Shown here piece after piece: positions 23,331-33,986 of a stretch of DNA of 64,000 nucleotides. The DNA is from Plantago ovata (Eukaryota > Streptophyta > Magnoliopsida > Lamiales > Plantaginaceae). The translations under genes were made by a program, and so were the position numbers. Numbering within the stretch: position 1 is the first letter of the stretch; each line of letters begins with the position of its first letter. The stretch spans positions 124,140,880-124,204,879 of the forward strand of contig CM051456.1 in NCBI GenBank assembly GCA_028274465.1, read 5' to 3'. The notes beneath the pieces are model-generated. The model was not told the DNA's origin and did not search any database. It was given only the letters and a program-made list of their open reading frames with translations.

Positions 23331-23337
23331 CACCACC

Positions 23338-23343
23338 TATAAA
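23338..23343 (+). promoter_or_regulatory. TATA box of His-rich gene copy 2
   Basis: TATAAA 62 bases upstream of the ATG, in the same position and context (AAATCTGAAC follows) as the TATA box of the inverted paralog. Confidence 0.6.
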
Positions 23344-23399
23344 TCTGAACCACTTACAAACATCAGAACAACAGAGCCAAGTGAGTAAAAAGCAGAAGA

Positions 23400-23813
23400 A
23401 TGAGGAGAAACTATCAGTCTGATAAGACCAGCTATTATGCTGCAGACTCAGGATCCTACATGGACGACTACCTTCAACGTATCACAGCTATGCAGAGGTG
23501 TCCGACTATGATTCCTGACTATCCAAATTTCCCAAATGTCCATGAGGTTATGTGCCACGACTCTCCACAGAGAGAGAAGCACATAGATCATCATAATCAG
23601 AAGCCAATTTACCATGTGAATCATCACAAGCACCAGGTGCCTCAGGAGCACAAGAAAGTCCACTTTATCGAACATGCTGAGATTACAGAGATAGATAATG
23701 GTGGAAAGCACAAAATTCATCAAGATATGAACATCGATTTGGAAGCCGATGGTTTCATCAAGCAGAATCACAGGAAGTTTGAGCTGTGCAAGTGGGACAC
23801 ATTCAGGCTGTAA
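23400..23813 (+). CDS. small histidine-rich protein, copy 2
   Basis: Single-exon frame of 137 residues from MRRNYQSDKTSYYAADSG. It has the same build as the copy at 585-1004: Tyr/Asp-rich start, CPTM, PNVHEV, a His-rich centre (DHHNQKPIYHVNHHKH), then EHAEITEIDNGGKHKIH and a conserved end (IDLEADGFIKQNHR, FELCKWDTFRL). Changes between the copies are mostly conservative and keep the frame, and indels are multiples of three, which suggests selection on protein sequence. Function is unknown; metal binding is only a guess from composition. The 3' UTR (GTTATGCCTGGCAGGATAAG) is also shared with copy 1. Confidence 0.8.
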   Translation: MRRNYQSDKTSYYAADSGSYMDDYLQRITAMQRCPTMIPDYPNFPNVHEVMCHDSPQREKHIDHHNQKPIYHVNHHKHQVPQEHKKVHFIEHAEITEIDNGGKHKIHQDMNIDLEADGFIKQNHRKFELCKWDTFRL

Positions 23814-23839
23814 TAGCAAGTTCTTGAAGTTATGCCTGG

Positions 23840-24198
23840 CAGGATAAGATATTACATCTGTATAATCTCTAAGTTTAAACATAAGATGTTAAATATCATG
23901 CTTGTCAATTACTTTCTGCAATTGTAAGAAAATTATTAGCAATATTCTTGCTACAAATTATTAGCAAGAACAAGACTATTCTATGATATATACTACAAGA
24001 ACTGTTTGCAGCTGTTACAGTACTACAAAAATGCTGAAAGACTTGCAGATATTCATCACTTTTATCATCTTAAATCATAACTGATATCCCGATCATCAAG
24101 AACTATATATCTCAAGTCTGATTTACCTTTTTCCTCTATTCGAATTCACTTTAGCTCTCCCGAAAATGAATTACTACACAAGATCTTATCAAATTCAA
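23840..24198. other. convergent 3' region
   Basis: 3' flanks of the His-rich gene and of the minus-strand gene at 24199. Similarity to the 481-560 region on the other strand ends by about 23910. Nothing else is recognised. Confidence 0.45.
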
Positions 24199-24639
24199 CT
24201 ACACTCCTTTAGATTGCACATCAATATCAGTAAATCTTTTGGAGCTGGAGAACCTAAGCAAGCTCCTCAAGCTATTCTTACTCTCTTTTCGCTTCTTGAT
24301 GAGGAATTCACCCTCCCTTACAGCCGGAAACGGACGTTCCAACACAAGTCCCCTCTCTAACTTCTTGGAAACAGACACAATCTCATAAGAATCCCAAAGT
24401 GACTGCTGAAAGTCCCAACTAGCACTACACTGGTCTTCTTTCCTATTTGCCATGCTTACCGCTTCAAGCTTGAACCGAGTAGGCCTACCTTTAAAGCACA
24501 TTCGATGCGCATCAAACTCTGACGTTGTTCCAGTACTCTTGGAACTGCTCAAATGTCCATGCCATGCCTGAGCTACAGCCTTGAGGAGTTCAATATCCTG
24601 TTCTTGATAATCTTCATGCTTCTGCAGGTCCTTCTTCAT
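24199..24639 (-). CDS. plant-specific protein of unknown function
   Basis: Single-exon frame of 146 residues, MKKDLQKHEDYQEQDIELLK at the start. Conserved-looking motifs are LLKAVAQAWHGH (residues 18-29), TSEFDAHRMCFKGRPTRFKLEA (39-60), WDFQQSLWDSYEIVSVSKKLERGL (about 75-98) and a basic Ser-rich end (SLLRFSSSKRF). I recall unnamed land-plant proteins sharing AVAQAWHGH, SRFKLEA and WDSYEIVxVSKxLE; none has a known role to my knowledge. No signal peptide or membrane segment. Two forward-strand frames in the region are shadows. Confidence 0.8.
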   Translation of the reverse strand: MKKDLQKHEDYQEQDIELLKAVAQAWHGHLSSSKSTGTTSEFDAHRMCFKGRPTRFKLEAVSMANRKEDQCSASWDFQQSLWDSYEIVSVSKKLERGLVLERPFPAVREGEFLIKKRKESKNSLRSLLRFSSSKRFTDIDVQSKGV

Positions 24640-25837
24640 GGCTTCTTCTTATTGATGTTCATAAGCTGGAAGTAATTAACGGACATGGCGTTTTATTGGG
24701 TAAATTTGAGCCTCATGTTATAGTGTTTGATGGAGTGCAGCGTGTTAGCAGCAGTAGTCTTTAGAAAAAGGATGTGTTTTGCTGTGAGTCTTGTGAGTGG
24801 GATAAGAGAGGTCCTATGGAGATATGGTTTGTATTTATTTGTCTTTTCCTCAATTTATATGGACAGAAAACAAAAACTAATGGTCCACTCCTAGTATAGG
24901 AATGGAAAGTTAGTACCTAAATCAGGTCTGCATGCAATAATACATCAAGTTTTATAGCTTTATTTCATCTAACATCACATGGAAAATGCAAATGAAAGCA
25001 CTAATTATCACTGCTATTAGTACTGTTTTGTATTAGATTACCATGTCTTACTTAAGGGCACATATGGTTCTTGACAATTGCTTTTGACAACACAAAAGTG
25101 TTGGCCTTTTCTGATGCTTTTAAACCATTTAATACGAAACCTAATCTCCAACCATCTCTATTTACTAACTAGGGATAAGTCATTCAAGATTGCTATTATT
25201 TCAATTAATTTTGATATGAGACTGCATTGACTTAAACCAAACATGGGGCTAAAGCAACATAATGCGAGATAGAAGAAAATAGAAACATAAGCAAATGAAA
25301 AACTGTGAAATAAGCATCACATTCAAATATTCAATAGATAGAAAAAAGAAAAAAGAAAAGAAAAGAAAAAAAACAGTCTTTCAATCAAGAACCAGAACCC
25401 ATATAATTTCTTTTCAACATAAATGTATAGATCTATCAATTGCTCGAACATAGTCAAACAAGCTCATCACCAACAAAGAATTTACACTCTAGAAGTGTGT
25501 CAGACTTATGCGTACATAACTGTAGTAGTTCGAATGGACATATGCTTAATGAATTAGTATTCAGGCAGATAGTATACCATTGAAAACGGTCATACCCAGA
25601 TTCATATTGGATGCCCTTTTTATTGCTAAGGACAATAGGACTAAATCGAGTGTGGAAACAGGTATACTACTATAAGAATTCGGGTTCCAGCCTTGAGCAG
25701 GAAAATATACCATAAAAATTCTGGGTTTTATAAAGGGAACATAAATCTCTCCTAACGTACTTGGTCTCATTTGGATACACTCCATCAGAGAACTTTTTTC
25801 AATTCGAGTTAGAAATTGTACAGGTACCAACTAAGAT
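24640..25837. other. intergenic, purine tract
   Basis: Upstream region of the 24199 gene and 3' flank of the PPR gene. An A/G-only tract of about 35 bases lies at 25338-25372 (AAAAAGAAAAGAAAAGAAAA). The minus-strand frame at 25561-25830 has no recognisable protein features and probably lies in the PPR 3' UTR. Confidence 0.45.
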
Positions 25838-27718
25838 CTAAGACACAGAATCAAACAAAGAGTATATGGCCTTGTGCTTACGGATATGATGAGGGCACTT
25901 GAAGAGCAGATCGTTAGCCTCAGAATGTCTACCTTGATTGAAAAATGACCTGAAGACATGCTGATAAGCGTAAACAGATGGAAATTCTTTTCCACTCAAG
26001 GCCTTCAAGAATTCCAAAGCATCATCCACTGTCCCAGATTCTGAAATATACTGAACAAAAGGCTCTGAAAAGGGTGGGTAGTTGTGTTTCTTCATCAACC
26101 GAAGAAGTTCCATGGCTTCTTCAAGTTTCCTCTCGTCTAAGAGCTTCTGAATCAAGTTCTTGAAAGTCGCTTGCCAAGGCTTCAAACGAATCTTTTTCTC
26201 CAACTCAAGTAGCAACTCGTACGCACCGAGTGTCCTCTTTCGTTTCAAGAACCCATATATCAGCACATCCAGGAGATCACTATCAGGATCGAAGCCCTTC
26301 TCCATCATCTTTCCAAAACACATCAATGCCTTATCAAGTTCATTAGCTTCAAAATGTGCTTTTATCAAAATTGTCCACGTCTTAATGTCAGGAGCACAGC
26401 CTTGTTCTTCCATCAAATCGAGGACCTTGTATGCATCATCAAACCTCCCCGCTTTACCAAGTCCAAATACCAATTGACTATAAGTGGTATTATCAGGTTC
26501 AAATCCAGCATTTTTCATTCTCTGGATAATTTCTTCTGCTTCATCGAACATTCCAAGAGCAGTCAAAGACCTATGAATTAAATCGTAAATAACCTTCGGG
26601 GAGGAATTCCCTTCAGCCTCAAACTTATTCACAACCCTAATCACCAAATCCAGATCCGGAGTTCTTTCATTGGCGATGGCACGCAAAAGAAAACAGCAAT
26701 CTGGCAACGAGAGTTTGAACTGGCTATCCATCATATGCTCAAATAATCTCACAGAATCCTCAAACATTTTATTTTTCTGAAGCTGCCTCGAAACTTTAAT
26801 GTAGGTATCCACATCCAAATCAAAGCCTACACCCTTCATCTCATTCAACACGCTCCAAAACTCAGCAATCGATTCCTCCCAACACAGAACCCGCAACATC
26901 CCATTATACGTGACCGTATTGTGCTTAAAACCCAAACTCTTTTCAACCCACTTAAAAAACTTATGAGCTCTCAAAGGGTACCCTTTCTTCCTAAGCTCCT
27001 TGAACACCCTCAACACGAAATTATCCGTAACAGTAATGTCCATCGCCCCAAGCTTCGACTCAACACTTTCGCCCCATTCCTCCTCTTTTATGATTCCCAC
27101 TACCTCTTCTACACTATCCTTCAAACAACCCTCTTCTACTAACCTATTATAGAAGTGTTTCAAAGCAACAGTCTCATTCAACATCTTAGAACCACGAAAC
27201 GTCGAATAAATCGTCCTATAGGTCTCCTCATCAATGAAATACCCCTTCTCTTTCATTTCCTCAATCAAGACCCAAAATTCCTTCAAGAATTCCTTCTGAG
27301 CATAAATTCTCAACATTAAACTATAAATAGAAGAGCTCGGCTCGAAACCCTTATCCTTAACTACCCATTTGAAGAACCCTGAAGCTTTCTTGGGGTTTTT
27401 GCTCAGCTTATTCAATACATACATTACAGTTTCATGGTTTAGAGTTAGATTTGAAGCTTCTGGCTCTTTTTCCAGTTTCTTAGACCAGTCCTCAGACGAG
27501 AATAGCTCTAGAAACGAATTGGGTTTGGATGAAAAGAGCCTTTGCTGCTGATTGCTGTTTTGGAGGTAGAAAATGCTAGTTAGAGATGAAACAGGAGTGA
27601 AGTGAGAGGAACGAGTCACCTGATTGTTGAGTAACCGAGTGGTGCCGGAAAGATGAGATGATGAGTGCAACGAGCTGGGATTGAATCGAAAGCTGAGCAA
27701 TTTCTTGGCTTTATTCAT
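25838..27718 (-). CDS. P-class pentatricopeptide repeat protein, mitochondrial
   Basis: Intronless frame of 626 residues, as is usual for PPR genes. The N-terminus (about 65 residues) is Ser/Arg-rich with almost no acidic residues and ends in QRLFSSKPNS, a typical mitochondrial presequence. From about residue 105 there are tandem 35-residue PPR motifs, for example TYNGMLRVLCWEESIAEFW, TYSQLVFGLGKAGRFDDAYK and TWTILIKAHFEANELDKAL. No E, DYW or SMR domain follows, so it is P class. Such proteins bind organelle RNA and act in stability, splicing or translation. It resembles Arabidopsis At3g02490/At5g15980 from memory, which is not firm. Confidence 0.93.
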   Translation of the reverse strand: MNKAKKLLSFRFNPSSLHSSSHLSGTTRLLNNQVTRSSHFTPVSSLTSIFYLQNSNQQQRLFSSKPNSFLELFSSEDWSKKLEKEPEASNLTLNHETVMYVLNKLSKNPKKASGFFKWVVKDKGFEPSSSIYSLMLRIYAQKEFLKEFWVLIEEMKEKGYFIDEETYRTIYSTFRGSKMLNETVALKHFYNRLVEEGCLKDSVEEVVGIIKEEEWGESVESKLGAMDITVTDNFVLRVFKELRKKGYPLRAHKFFKWVEKSLGFKHNTVTYNGMLRVLCWEESIAEFWSVLNEMKGVGFDLDVDTYIKVSRQLQKNKMFEDSVRLFEHMMDSQFKLSLPDCCFLLRAIANERTPDLDLVIRVVNKFEAEGNSSPKVIYDLIHRSLTALGMFDEAEEIIQRMKNAGFEPDNTTYSQLVFGLGKAGRFDDAYKVLDLMEEQGCAPDIKTWTILIKAHFEANELDKALMCFGKMMEKGFDPDSDLLDVLIYGFLKRKRTLGAYELLLELEKKIRLKPWQATFKNLIQKLLDERKLEEAMELLRLMKKHNYPPFSEPFVQYISESGTVDDALEFLKALSGKEFPSVYAYQHVFRSFFNQGRHSEANDLLFKCPHHIRKHKAIYSLFDSVS

Positions 27719-28644
27719 GGCTCTTCTTCTTGGACCTGCAAAATCTCAAAGTTTGGAGTGAAGGGGGTTTTGCAGTTTAGTGTAGGGTTTATGAAGGAAT
27801 TGGAGGGTTGAGACTTCAGAGTGGAACTGCCGCTTTAAGGAGCTTTAGTATGCTTCAATTCGCGCTTTAGGCTTTTGCTAAATTGCTGCCCAAGAACGTT
27901 AAGAATAAACGGAGATATATGTAGTAGAAAATGAGGAAGGTGGAGACCGTCATGAGACGAGATGACGAGGTCGTGATATATTACAAATTTAAATTTATAG
28001 GCAACAACTAGAGATATATTTCACGACTTCATTCACAAATTACAAATTGACTCTATTTTCCTCAAGAGGTGACAACTAAGCACCGGACGATCATTTATGA
28101 TATCCAAAGGCTGAGCAACCAAATTGGTGAAGTACAAGTAACTTCTTCTACATAGAAGCAAAATGGTGTGGTCGGTGTGCATGCTAAAGAAGGAAGTAAC
28201 AATGACTACCACCGGAATGAAAACGAAGAAACCCTACTCTACGGAGGTTTCATTGGAGTTTTCTTATAAAAAAAATAGACCATTACCTTTCTTAACTGTT
28301 AAATGTTATTTAAACAATACGAAGTCACGACTTGAATGATCAATCTATAGGTTCTTTTACGTTCCACTTTTACGAACCATTTGACATCTATAATATTTAC
28401 TTTCTCCAAAGAAAAACTTCACAAATACATTGGCCATATTTTGTACTAGATGATTCTAATTCTTCATTAGTTTTTCATTTTTGTATCTTTTAGTTACATT
28501 GTGGATAGAAATGATCACAAAATTGAAGTGTGAGTAGATAAGAACCACACAAAAACCCCCCTCTTCAATTTCATTTCATCCATTTCCAAGATAACACACA
28601 CGATCACACTCATCTCCAAGTCCACTCTCCATTCTCCGCCGCCC
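27719..28644. other. divergent intergenic region, PPR and EF-Tu promoters
   Basis: The PPR gene (minus) and EF-Tu gene (plus) diverge here, separated by 926 bases. The 75 bases before 28645 are C-rich (CCACTCTCCATTCTCCGCC) and form the EF-Tu leader. No coding sequence seen. Confidence 0.5.
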
Positions 28645-29097
28645 ATGGCTACAATCGCCGCTGCAACAACCACCAAGCTCACACACCTCTCCTCCCAAAC
28701 CCCCACCACTTCCCCCAAACCCACCCGAATCGGAATCACCCTCTCTTCCTCCTTCACACCCTGCTCCACCACTCTCTTCGTCAACCCCACCAAAACCACC
28801 GCCCCACTCCGCCGCCTCGCCGTCCAAGCCGCCCGTGGCAAGTTCGAACGCAAAAAACCCCATGTCAACATCGGCACCATTGGCCACGTTGACCACGGCA
28901 AAACCACCCTCACCGCCGCCCTCACAATGGCCTTAGCTTCCCTCGGCAACTCCGCCCCCAAGAAATACGACGAAATCGACGCCGCCCCCGAAGAAAGAGC
29001 TCGCGGCATCACCATTAACACAGCCACCGTCGAGTACGAGACCGAGAATCGGCATTACGCCCACGTGGACTGCCCTGGACACGCTGACTATGTCAAG

Positions 29098-29129
<32 letters not shown>

Positions 29130-30055
29130 GGCGATTCTGGTGGTCTCTGGAGCTGATGGGCCTATGCCACAGACTAAGGAACACATTTTGCTTGCCAAGC
29201 AAGTTGGAGTGCCTAACATGGTTGTGTTTATGAACAAGCAGGATCAGGTCGATGACGAGGAGCTGCTGGAGTTGGTTGAGCTGGAGGTGAGAGAGTTGCT
29301 TACTTCATATGAGTTCCCTGGTGATGACATCCCTATTGTTGCTGGTTCGGCTTTGCGCGCTTTAGAGGCCTTGATGGAGAATCCTGCTATTAAGAGAGGT
29401 GAGAATGAGTGGGTGGATAAGATTTTTAAGTTGATGGATGAGGTGGATAACTATACCTATTCCACAGAGACAGACTGACTTGCCTTTCTTGATGGCTATT
29501 GAGGATGTGTTTTCCATTACCGGAAGAGGGACTGTGGCTACTGGGAGAGTGGAGAGGGGGATGGTTAAGACCGGTGAGGTTGTTGATCTTGTGGGGTTGA
29601 GGGAGACGAGGAGTACGACCGTTACTGGGGTCGAGATGTTTCAGAAGACTTTGGATGAGGCCATGGCTGGTGACAATGTGGGGTTGTTGTTGAGAGGGAT
29701 TCAGAAGGATGATATTCAGAGAGGGATGGTGTTGGCTAAACCGGGGACTATTACTCCCCATATTAAGTTTACGGCTATCGTGTATGTGTTGAAGAAGGAG
29801 GAGGGTGGGAGGCATTCTCCGTTTTTTGCTGGATATAGGCCGCAGTTCTACATGAGGACGACGGATGTGACGGGGAAGGTGAACACGATTATGAATGATA
29901 AGGATGAGGAGTCGAAGATGGTTATGCCTGGTGATCGGGTTAAGATGGAGGTGGAACTGATTATGCCGATTGCTTGTGAGCAGGGGATGAGATTTGCTAT
30001 CAGGGAAGGAGGGAAGACTGTAGGTGCAGGTGTTATTCAGAGTATCATCGAGTAA
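28645..30055 (+). pseudogene. tufA: plastid translation elongation factor EF-Tu, interrupted by a frameshift
   Basis: Intronless nuclear gene of the plastid EF-Tu family. It starts with a transit peptide (residues 1-66, Thr/Ser/Pro-rich), then [20 protein letters not shown] (G1), RGIT (G2), DCPGHADYV (G3), NKQD (G4) and SAL (G5). The first frame ends at 29478 after [13 protein letters not shown]. The rest, from [20 protein letters not shown] to GVIQSIIE, follows in another frame up to 30055. The break is at about 29452-29457, where a TA dinucleotide seems to be missing beside ACTATACC. Joined, the length is the normal 470 residues or so. Everything else is intact and highly conserved, so this is either a very young pseudogene or a base-call/assembly error. 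EF-Tu delivers aminoacyl-tRNA to plastid ribosomes. Confidence 0.93.
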
Positions 30056-30880
30056 AAACTGGCTGATTCGGGAACCGGAATGACTGTGTATTGAGTTTCA
30101 GTTTGGAGTTTATATCTTATTTTTGGAATTCAGTTATTCTCATGGCTGCAAGATCTTTGAATTGTTATATATGACGCAGAGTGACCCAGAGTGCTTTGGT
30201 TTTGCATTAGGGTAGTGGTGATTGGTTTAAGAACATCGTTGTGATAAGTGAATGAATGGCTTCTTGTTAGTTGTTATCCATTTTATTTATACCTTTGCTC
30301 TAATTGCTGATCCTCTTTTTCCATTTGTTTGACAAAGTGGTACTTAGTTTCAGGATGTTACAGTGTTTAAATTGGGATGTTCATGCACTTTTGAATTCGA
30401 GAACACAAGATAAGACTGGCATTTGTTGCTGAATTTTGAGTAAACTAACTGTTCATTATCTGTCCATTTTTTTCTCGGCTCGTGTCTGCCCAGAATGGTT
30501 CTTTCGGTGGATTTTGTTAGCTAGGATTTCAATATTATCTTTGCATATGCATTTGTCATGTTCCGCGACAAACTTATACTTATAGGGAGACTTAACGATA
30601 TAAAGGGACTAGAATTGGAGCACCGAGCGCGGTGCCCGTGATTGTTACCGGCATGCTGAAGCAGGATTAAACACATTCGATTAGAAGTGTAGTAAAAGAA
30701 ATCAAGATAATCAATATGCTCTATTACATTATTTATCTACCTCAGATATAAATTATACAAGCAAGTTTTATGCATGTGAACATGCACATCAAATCCTACG
30801 ACCATTTCACAATACACCACCCCTAAAATAATCACGTTGTCTTTTTCTTTCCATTTTCAATTTTCCAGGTGCATCATGCA
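30056..30880. other. EF-Tu 3' UTR and intergenic
   Basis: No gene seen. A 6-bp-stem palindrome GCACCGAGCGCGGTGC lies near 30620. Confidence 0.4.
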
Positions 30881-30889
30881 TTCGAATAA

Positions 30890-31420
30890 AGGCTGGCCAA
30901 CCAAAGAAGTTATTATGTTAGTGGTGTGGGACTTAATGGTCCATGCTCAGGTTCGAACACCCTTATCAGGACTCGAACTGTCTGATGCCGTCGAAGATGA
31001 AATAGGACACCGGGTTCGACCCCCAAAGCCATAAGGCATCGAAGTAGAGCCCTCCCTATCGGCCCTTCGATATCGAACGCTATGGGTACCGAAACTATCA
31101 ATAGTTCGGCCGGCAATAAGAGAACATGTGACAGCATGTAGGGTCCATCCCGTATCCTATATATATATGTCTTCATTTATTGTCTTCATTCATTCTTTAT
31201 CATAACTGCTCTCTAACCCTAAAATACATATTCCTCCCCATTGAGTTGCTGAACGGCCTAACTTCGGTAGGTCGTTCTTAGATCCCTTTCCCTCCAATCT
31301 CCCCTTTGTTGCAGGTCACCGCTCCATTTACACTCAAACTACTCGGTCCATTAGTTTCCATGGATTGAGAGATGATGTCGTAAGCCTGAGAACCGGATTT
31401 ACCCTCATCAGTTAGTACTT
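30890..31420. mobile_element. probable solo LTR or LTR fragment
   Basis: Composition changes sharply to GC-richer sequence. It has a TATA box (CTATATATATATG, near 31157), a downstream transcription-start-like region, and an unspliced frame without protein features. Such a promoter-bearing block of about 500 bp without genes fits a plant Ty3-type LTR. Exact ends and a target duplication could not be fixed. Confidence 0.4.
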
Positions 31421-32848
31421 CTTAAACTCTTCTTAAAAAAGTGTAAAATTTCAAGTCATTAAACTTTTGTTTACCAGAAGAAGAACAAAGTTACAGACTT
31501 ACAGTAACATGTACAAACAATTGGACAAGACAAGATTGGCCAACCAACATAGAAAAGAAAAAGAAGAAAAAAAAGGAGCATTTTGCATGCAACAACACTT
31601 CTTCTAAGCATTTTGAATCAATGACCATACTAAGCATCAAAGGAACGAGTTCAAGTTTGATCAACCCATAGTAGTCTTAAATGTCTACCGCTAAAAGATT
31701 GCCAATAGTCAGAGGATACGAGCCGACATTTAACTTTAACCAAAACCATAAGGGGAGGATATCAACCGGATTGGGTTGTAGAGACTAAACCAATAACAAT
31801 TAATGATGATTCCTAATGGACTTGAATGCCGATCACATATAGGGTAATGTACTCAAGCTAATGATAAAACAAAGAAGTCAACATACACAACCCTTTCCTA
31901 ACCAAAGTACCAAACCTCATCTACACCCATAATCACATGATAAACAATCAAAAAACACAAAGCAATATACTCCCGCAGTAAAACCAATCACTTTATCAAA
32001 ACAAAGTCCAAATATGGAGATTAGCAAAGCAAATCCAAAGGCAAACCTTAATTCACCTACATGTCAACACCCGTGAACGGTGAACGATTAGTACCAAAAA
32101 CACTTCAGGCCAACAATCTACCTTAAAATAGCACCCAACATTCTGTTTTTTTCGTAATTAATATTGCTAAACTGCTGCAACTTCGCACCACTGTAATTCG
32201 AAAACCAAAAAACAATCCCAACCACACAGCAACCAAAGATCGATTATTATATACATCAATGTATGTCTTTTTTCTTTTTTCTTTTTTTCTTTTTGGGTAT
32301 TCTGTTCACCACTGGCACCGGTATATGATTTATCGAAAAAGAATTAAACGATTGATGGAATGTGTTTATCAGTTTAATTTAGATGGCTATGTACGGAAGA
32401 TCAAAGAAGAATCGGTGTGACTCTTCTGAAACGAGAAACAGGAAGCGACGTAACAATTGGTAACAAAAAAATCAACTTTTATTTTTATAGTTGAACCGAA
32501 CCGAACTACCAAAAAAGTTAAAATCGAACCGGACTACCACAAAAACTCTCTCTTATTATATTGTTCAAAACAAAAATGTAGATATGGTCCTTTACCGTGA
32601 CTTATCCATGTGCACATATAGTTGTTTATTGTGGGAAATGTGGACATGGAATCCTTAGAATGTAGAGTATGATCATGTATGTACCACCAACACGAATTAG
32701 AATGTAGAGTATGATCATGTATCTACCACCAACACGAAGTAAGTAGCTACTCATGTCAATGTATGAATCGACAAACATCATATCGAATAGATAAAAGGAT
32801 GAAAACATTCAAATAACAAGAATTCAACAACGTACGTGATACAAAAAG
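31421..32848. other. intergenic
   Basis: No gene. A 42-bp exact-looking tandem duplication starting TTAGAATGTAGAGTATGATC lies at 32655-32738. A T-rich CTTTTT tract lies at 32265-32297. Confidence 0.45.
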
Positions 32849-33142
32849 TTACCACCCTTGAGCTTGGGTGTGGTTCCCTCTAGGCTGGAAGTATCGGCCC
32901 TCTCCTTGGCCTTGTACGAAGTTAACATCTTTGACAAACTCTACTTGCCCTTCAGTGTGCAAAAACTTGTTGATTTGCCTTGATTCTGAAGGCATCAACT
33001 TGCTCCCTGGCAAAGTTAGTTCTACACATATATGCACCATGTCCATTGATGGATATCCTTTTGTGGTTTGAGTTGAGACTTGCCTCATTTCTTTAGCAAA
33101 GTTGTCGAACTTATCATCTTGTCCTTCATATGCCATCTTCAC
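32849..33142 (-). mobile_element. possible retrotransposon gag fragment
   Basis: Frame of 97 residues, with FDNFAKEMRQVSTQTTKG near the start and a Gln/Gly/Asn-rich end (NFVQGQGEGRYFQPRGNHT). The latter is like the linker before the zinc knuckle in plant Ty3 Gag proteins. No neighbouring retroelement genes survive. Weak call based on composition. Confidence 0.3.
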
Positions 33143-33299
33143 TTAGCCCGAGATCCTCTTAATTACCAGGTTTTCCTGGAATATTGTGAGGTCCTAGCCA
33201 ACCTTACAATTACTTCCTTCGTCTCTGTGGCTTTATCCATCATAGAACCACCACATGTCGAATCAATCAAATTATGATGAGACACACAAACCATTATAG

Positions 33300-33870
33300 A
33301 AATAATGTAGTTTACGGGTCATTTTTAGTGAAATTTGACGGTTGAACAGATTTTCAGTTCACTAGTCTGTTATGGTGAACTGGTTCATCAGTTCACCAGG
33401 CTTTTTAATTATTTTTTTGTATTTTTTATTTAATTTTTAGTTTTTTATAGTGATTAATATTTTTATTATTATTCATCAAAAGATTTAACCGAGTATTTGA
33501 ATAACTCAGATCATGGCATGCGTCAATGGATGTCCTTTTCTTTTCTTAACTTGTCACCGCCTAGTTAATCTATGGACAAAAAATAGGCGTTTAAAAAAAA
33601 CAAAAACAATTTAAATCTGAAAAAATTACTAACCATCATAATTTTTTTTTCTATAAATAGACACCAATATTGAGTATATGTTGACTATTCATTCTCAATC
33701 TCCATTTAAAAAAAAATCATAAAACTATTATTATTTTTAATTAAACTAAATAAAAAACAAACTAAAAATACAAAAATACTAAAAAAAAAAACTACTGGTC
33801 TTTCAACCAGTGCCGAATTATCCGGTTGTCGCTATCTGGTTTGTAGTAATTGCTTCTCTAAGTCGGTCTT
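33300..33870. mobile_element. decayed MITE-like element upstream of ABA2
   Basis: Contains the hairpin GGTGAACTG-N6-CAGTTCACC (about 33373-33396), a TATA-like CTATAAATAGACACCAAT (near 33651) and an A-rich stretch. The CTATAAATAGA-ACCAAT-TTGA block resembles the interior of the Harbinger-type element at 18579-19936 (near 18979). Ends are not defined. It lies within about 120 bases of the ABA2 start codon. Confidence 0.4.
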
Positions 33871-33986
33871 GTTTTCTAGTGAAGTATTGTATTTGGTCAA
33901 AACATTTAGTTCCACTCACTCACTAGTCACTACAAAGATTCTTCAAACTTGACTGCATCTCAGTTAGATTAAGCAAGTGGCTACTT

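Noticed and set aside
25561-25830. 89-residue minus-strand frame downstream of the PPR gene
   Set aside because: No motifs and it sits in the probable 3' UTR.
28515-29027. 170-residue antisense frame over EF-Tu
   Set aside because: Produced by GC-rich codons of the transit peptide; no family features.
30940-31025. tRNA-like GGTTCGA boxes
   Set aside because: No matching A box or cloverleaf; they lie in an LTR-like block.
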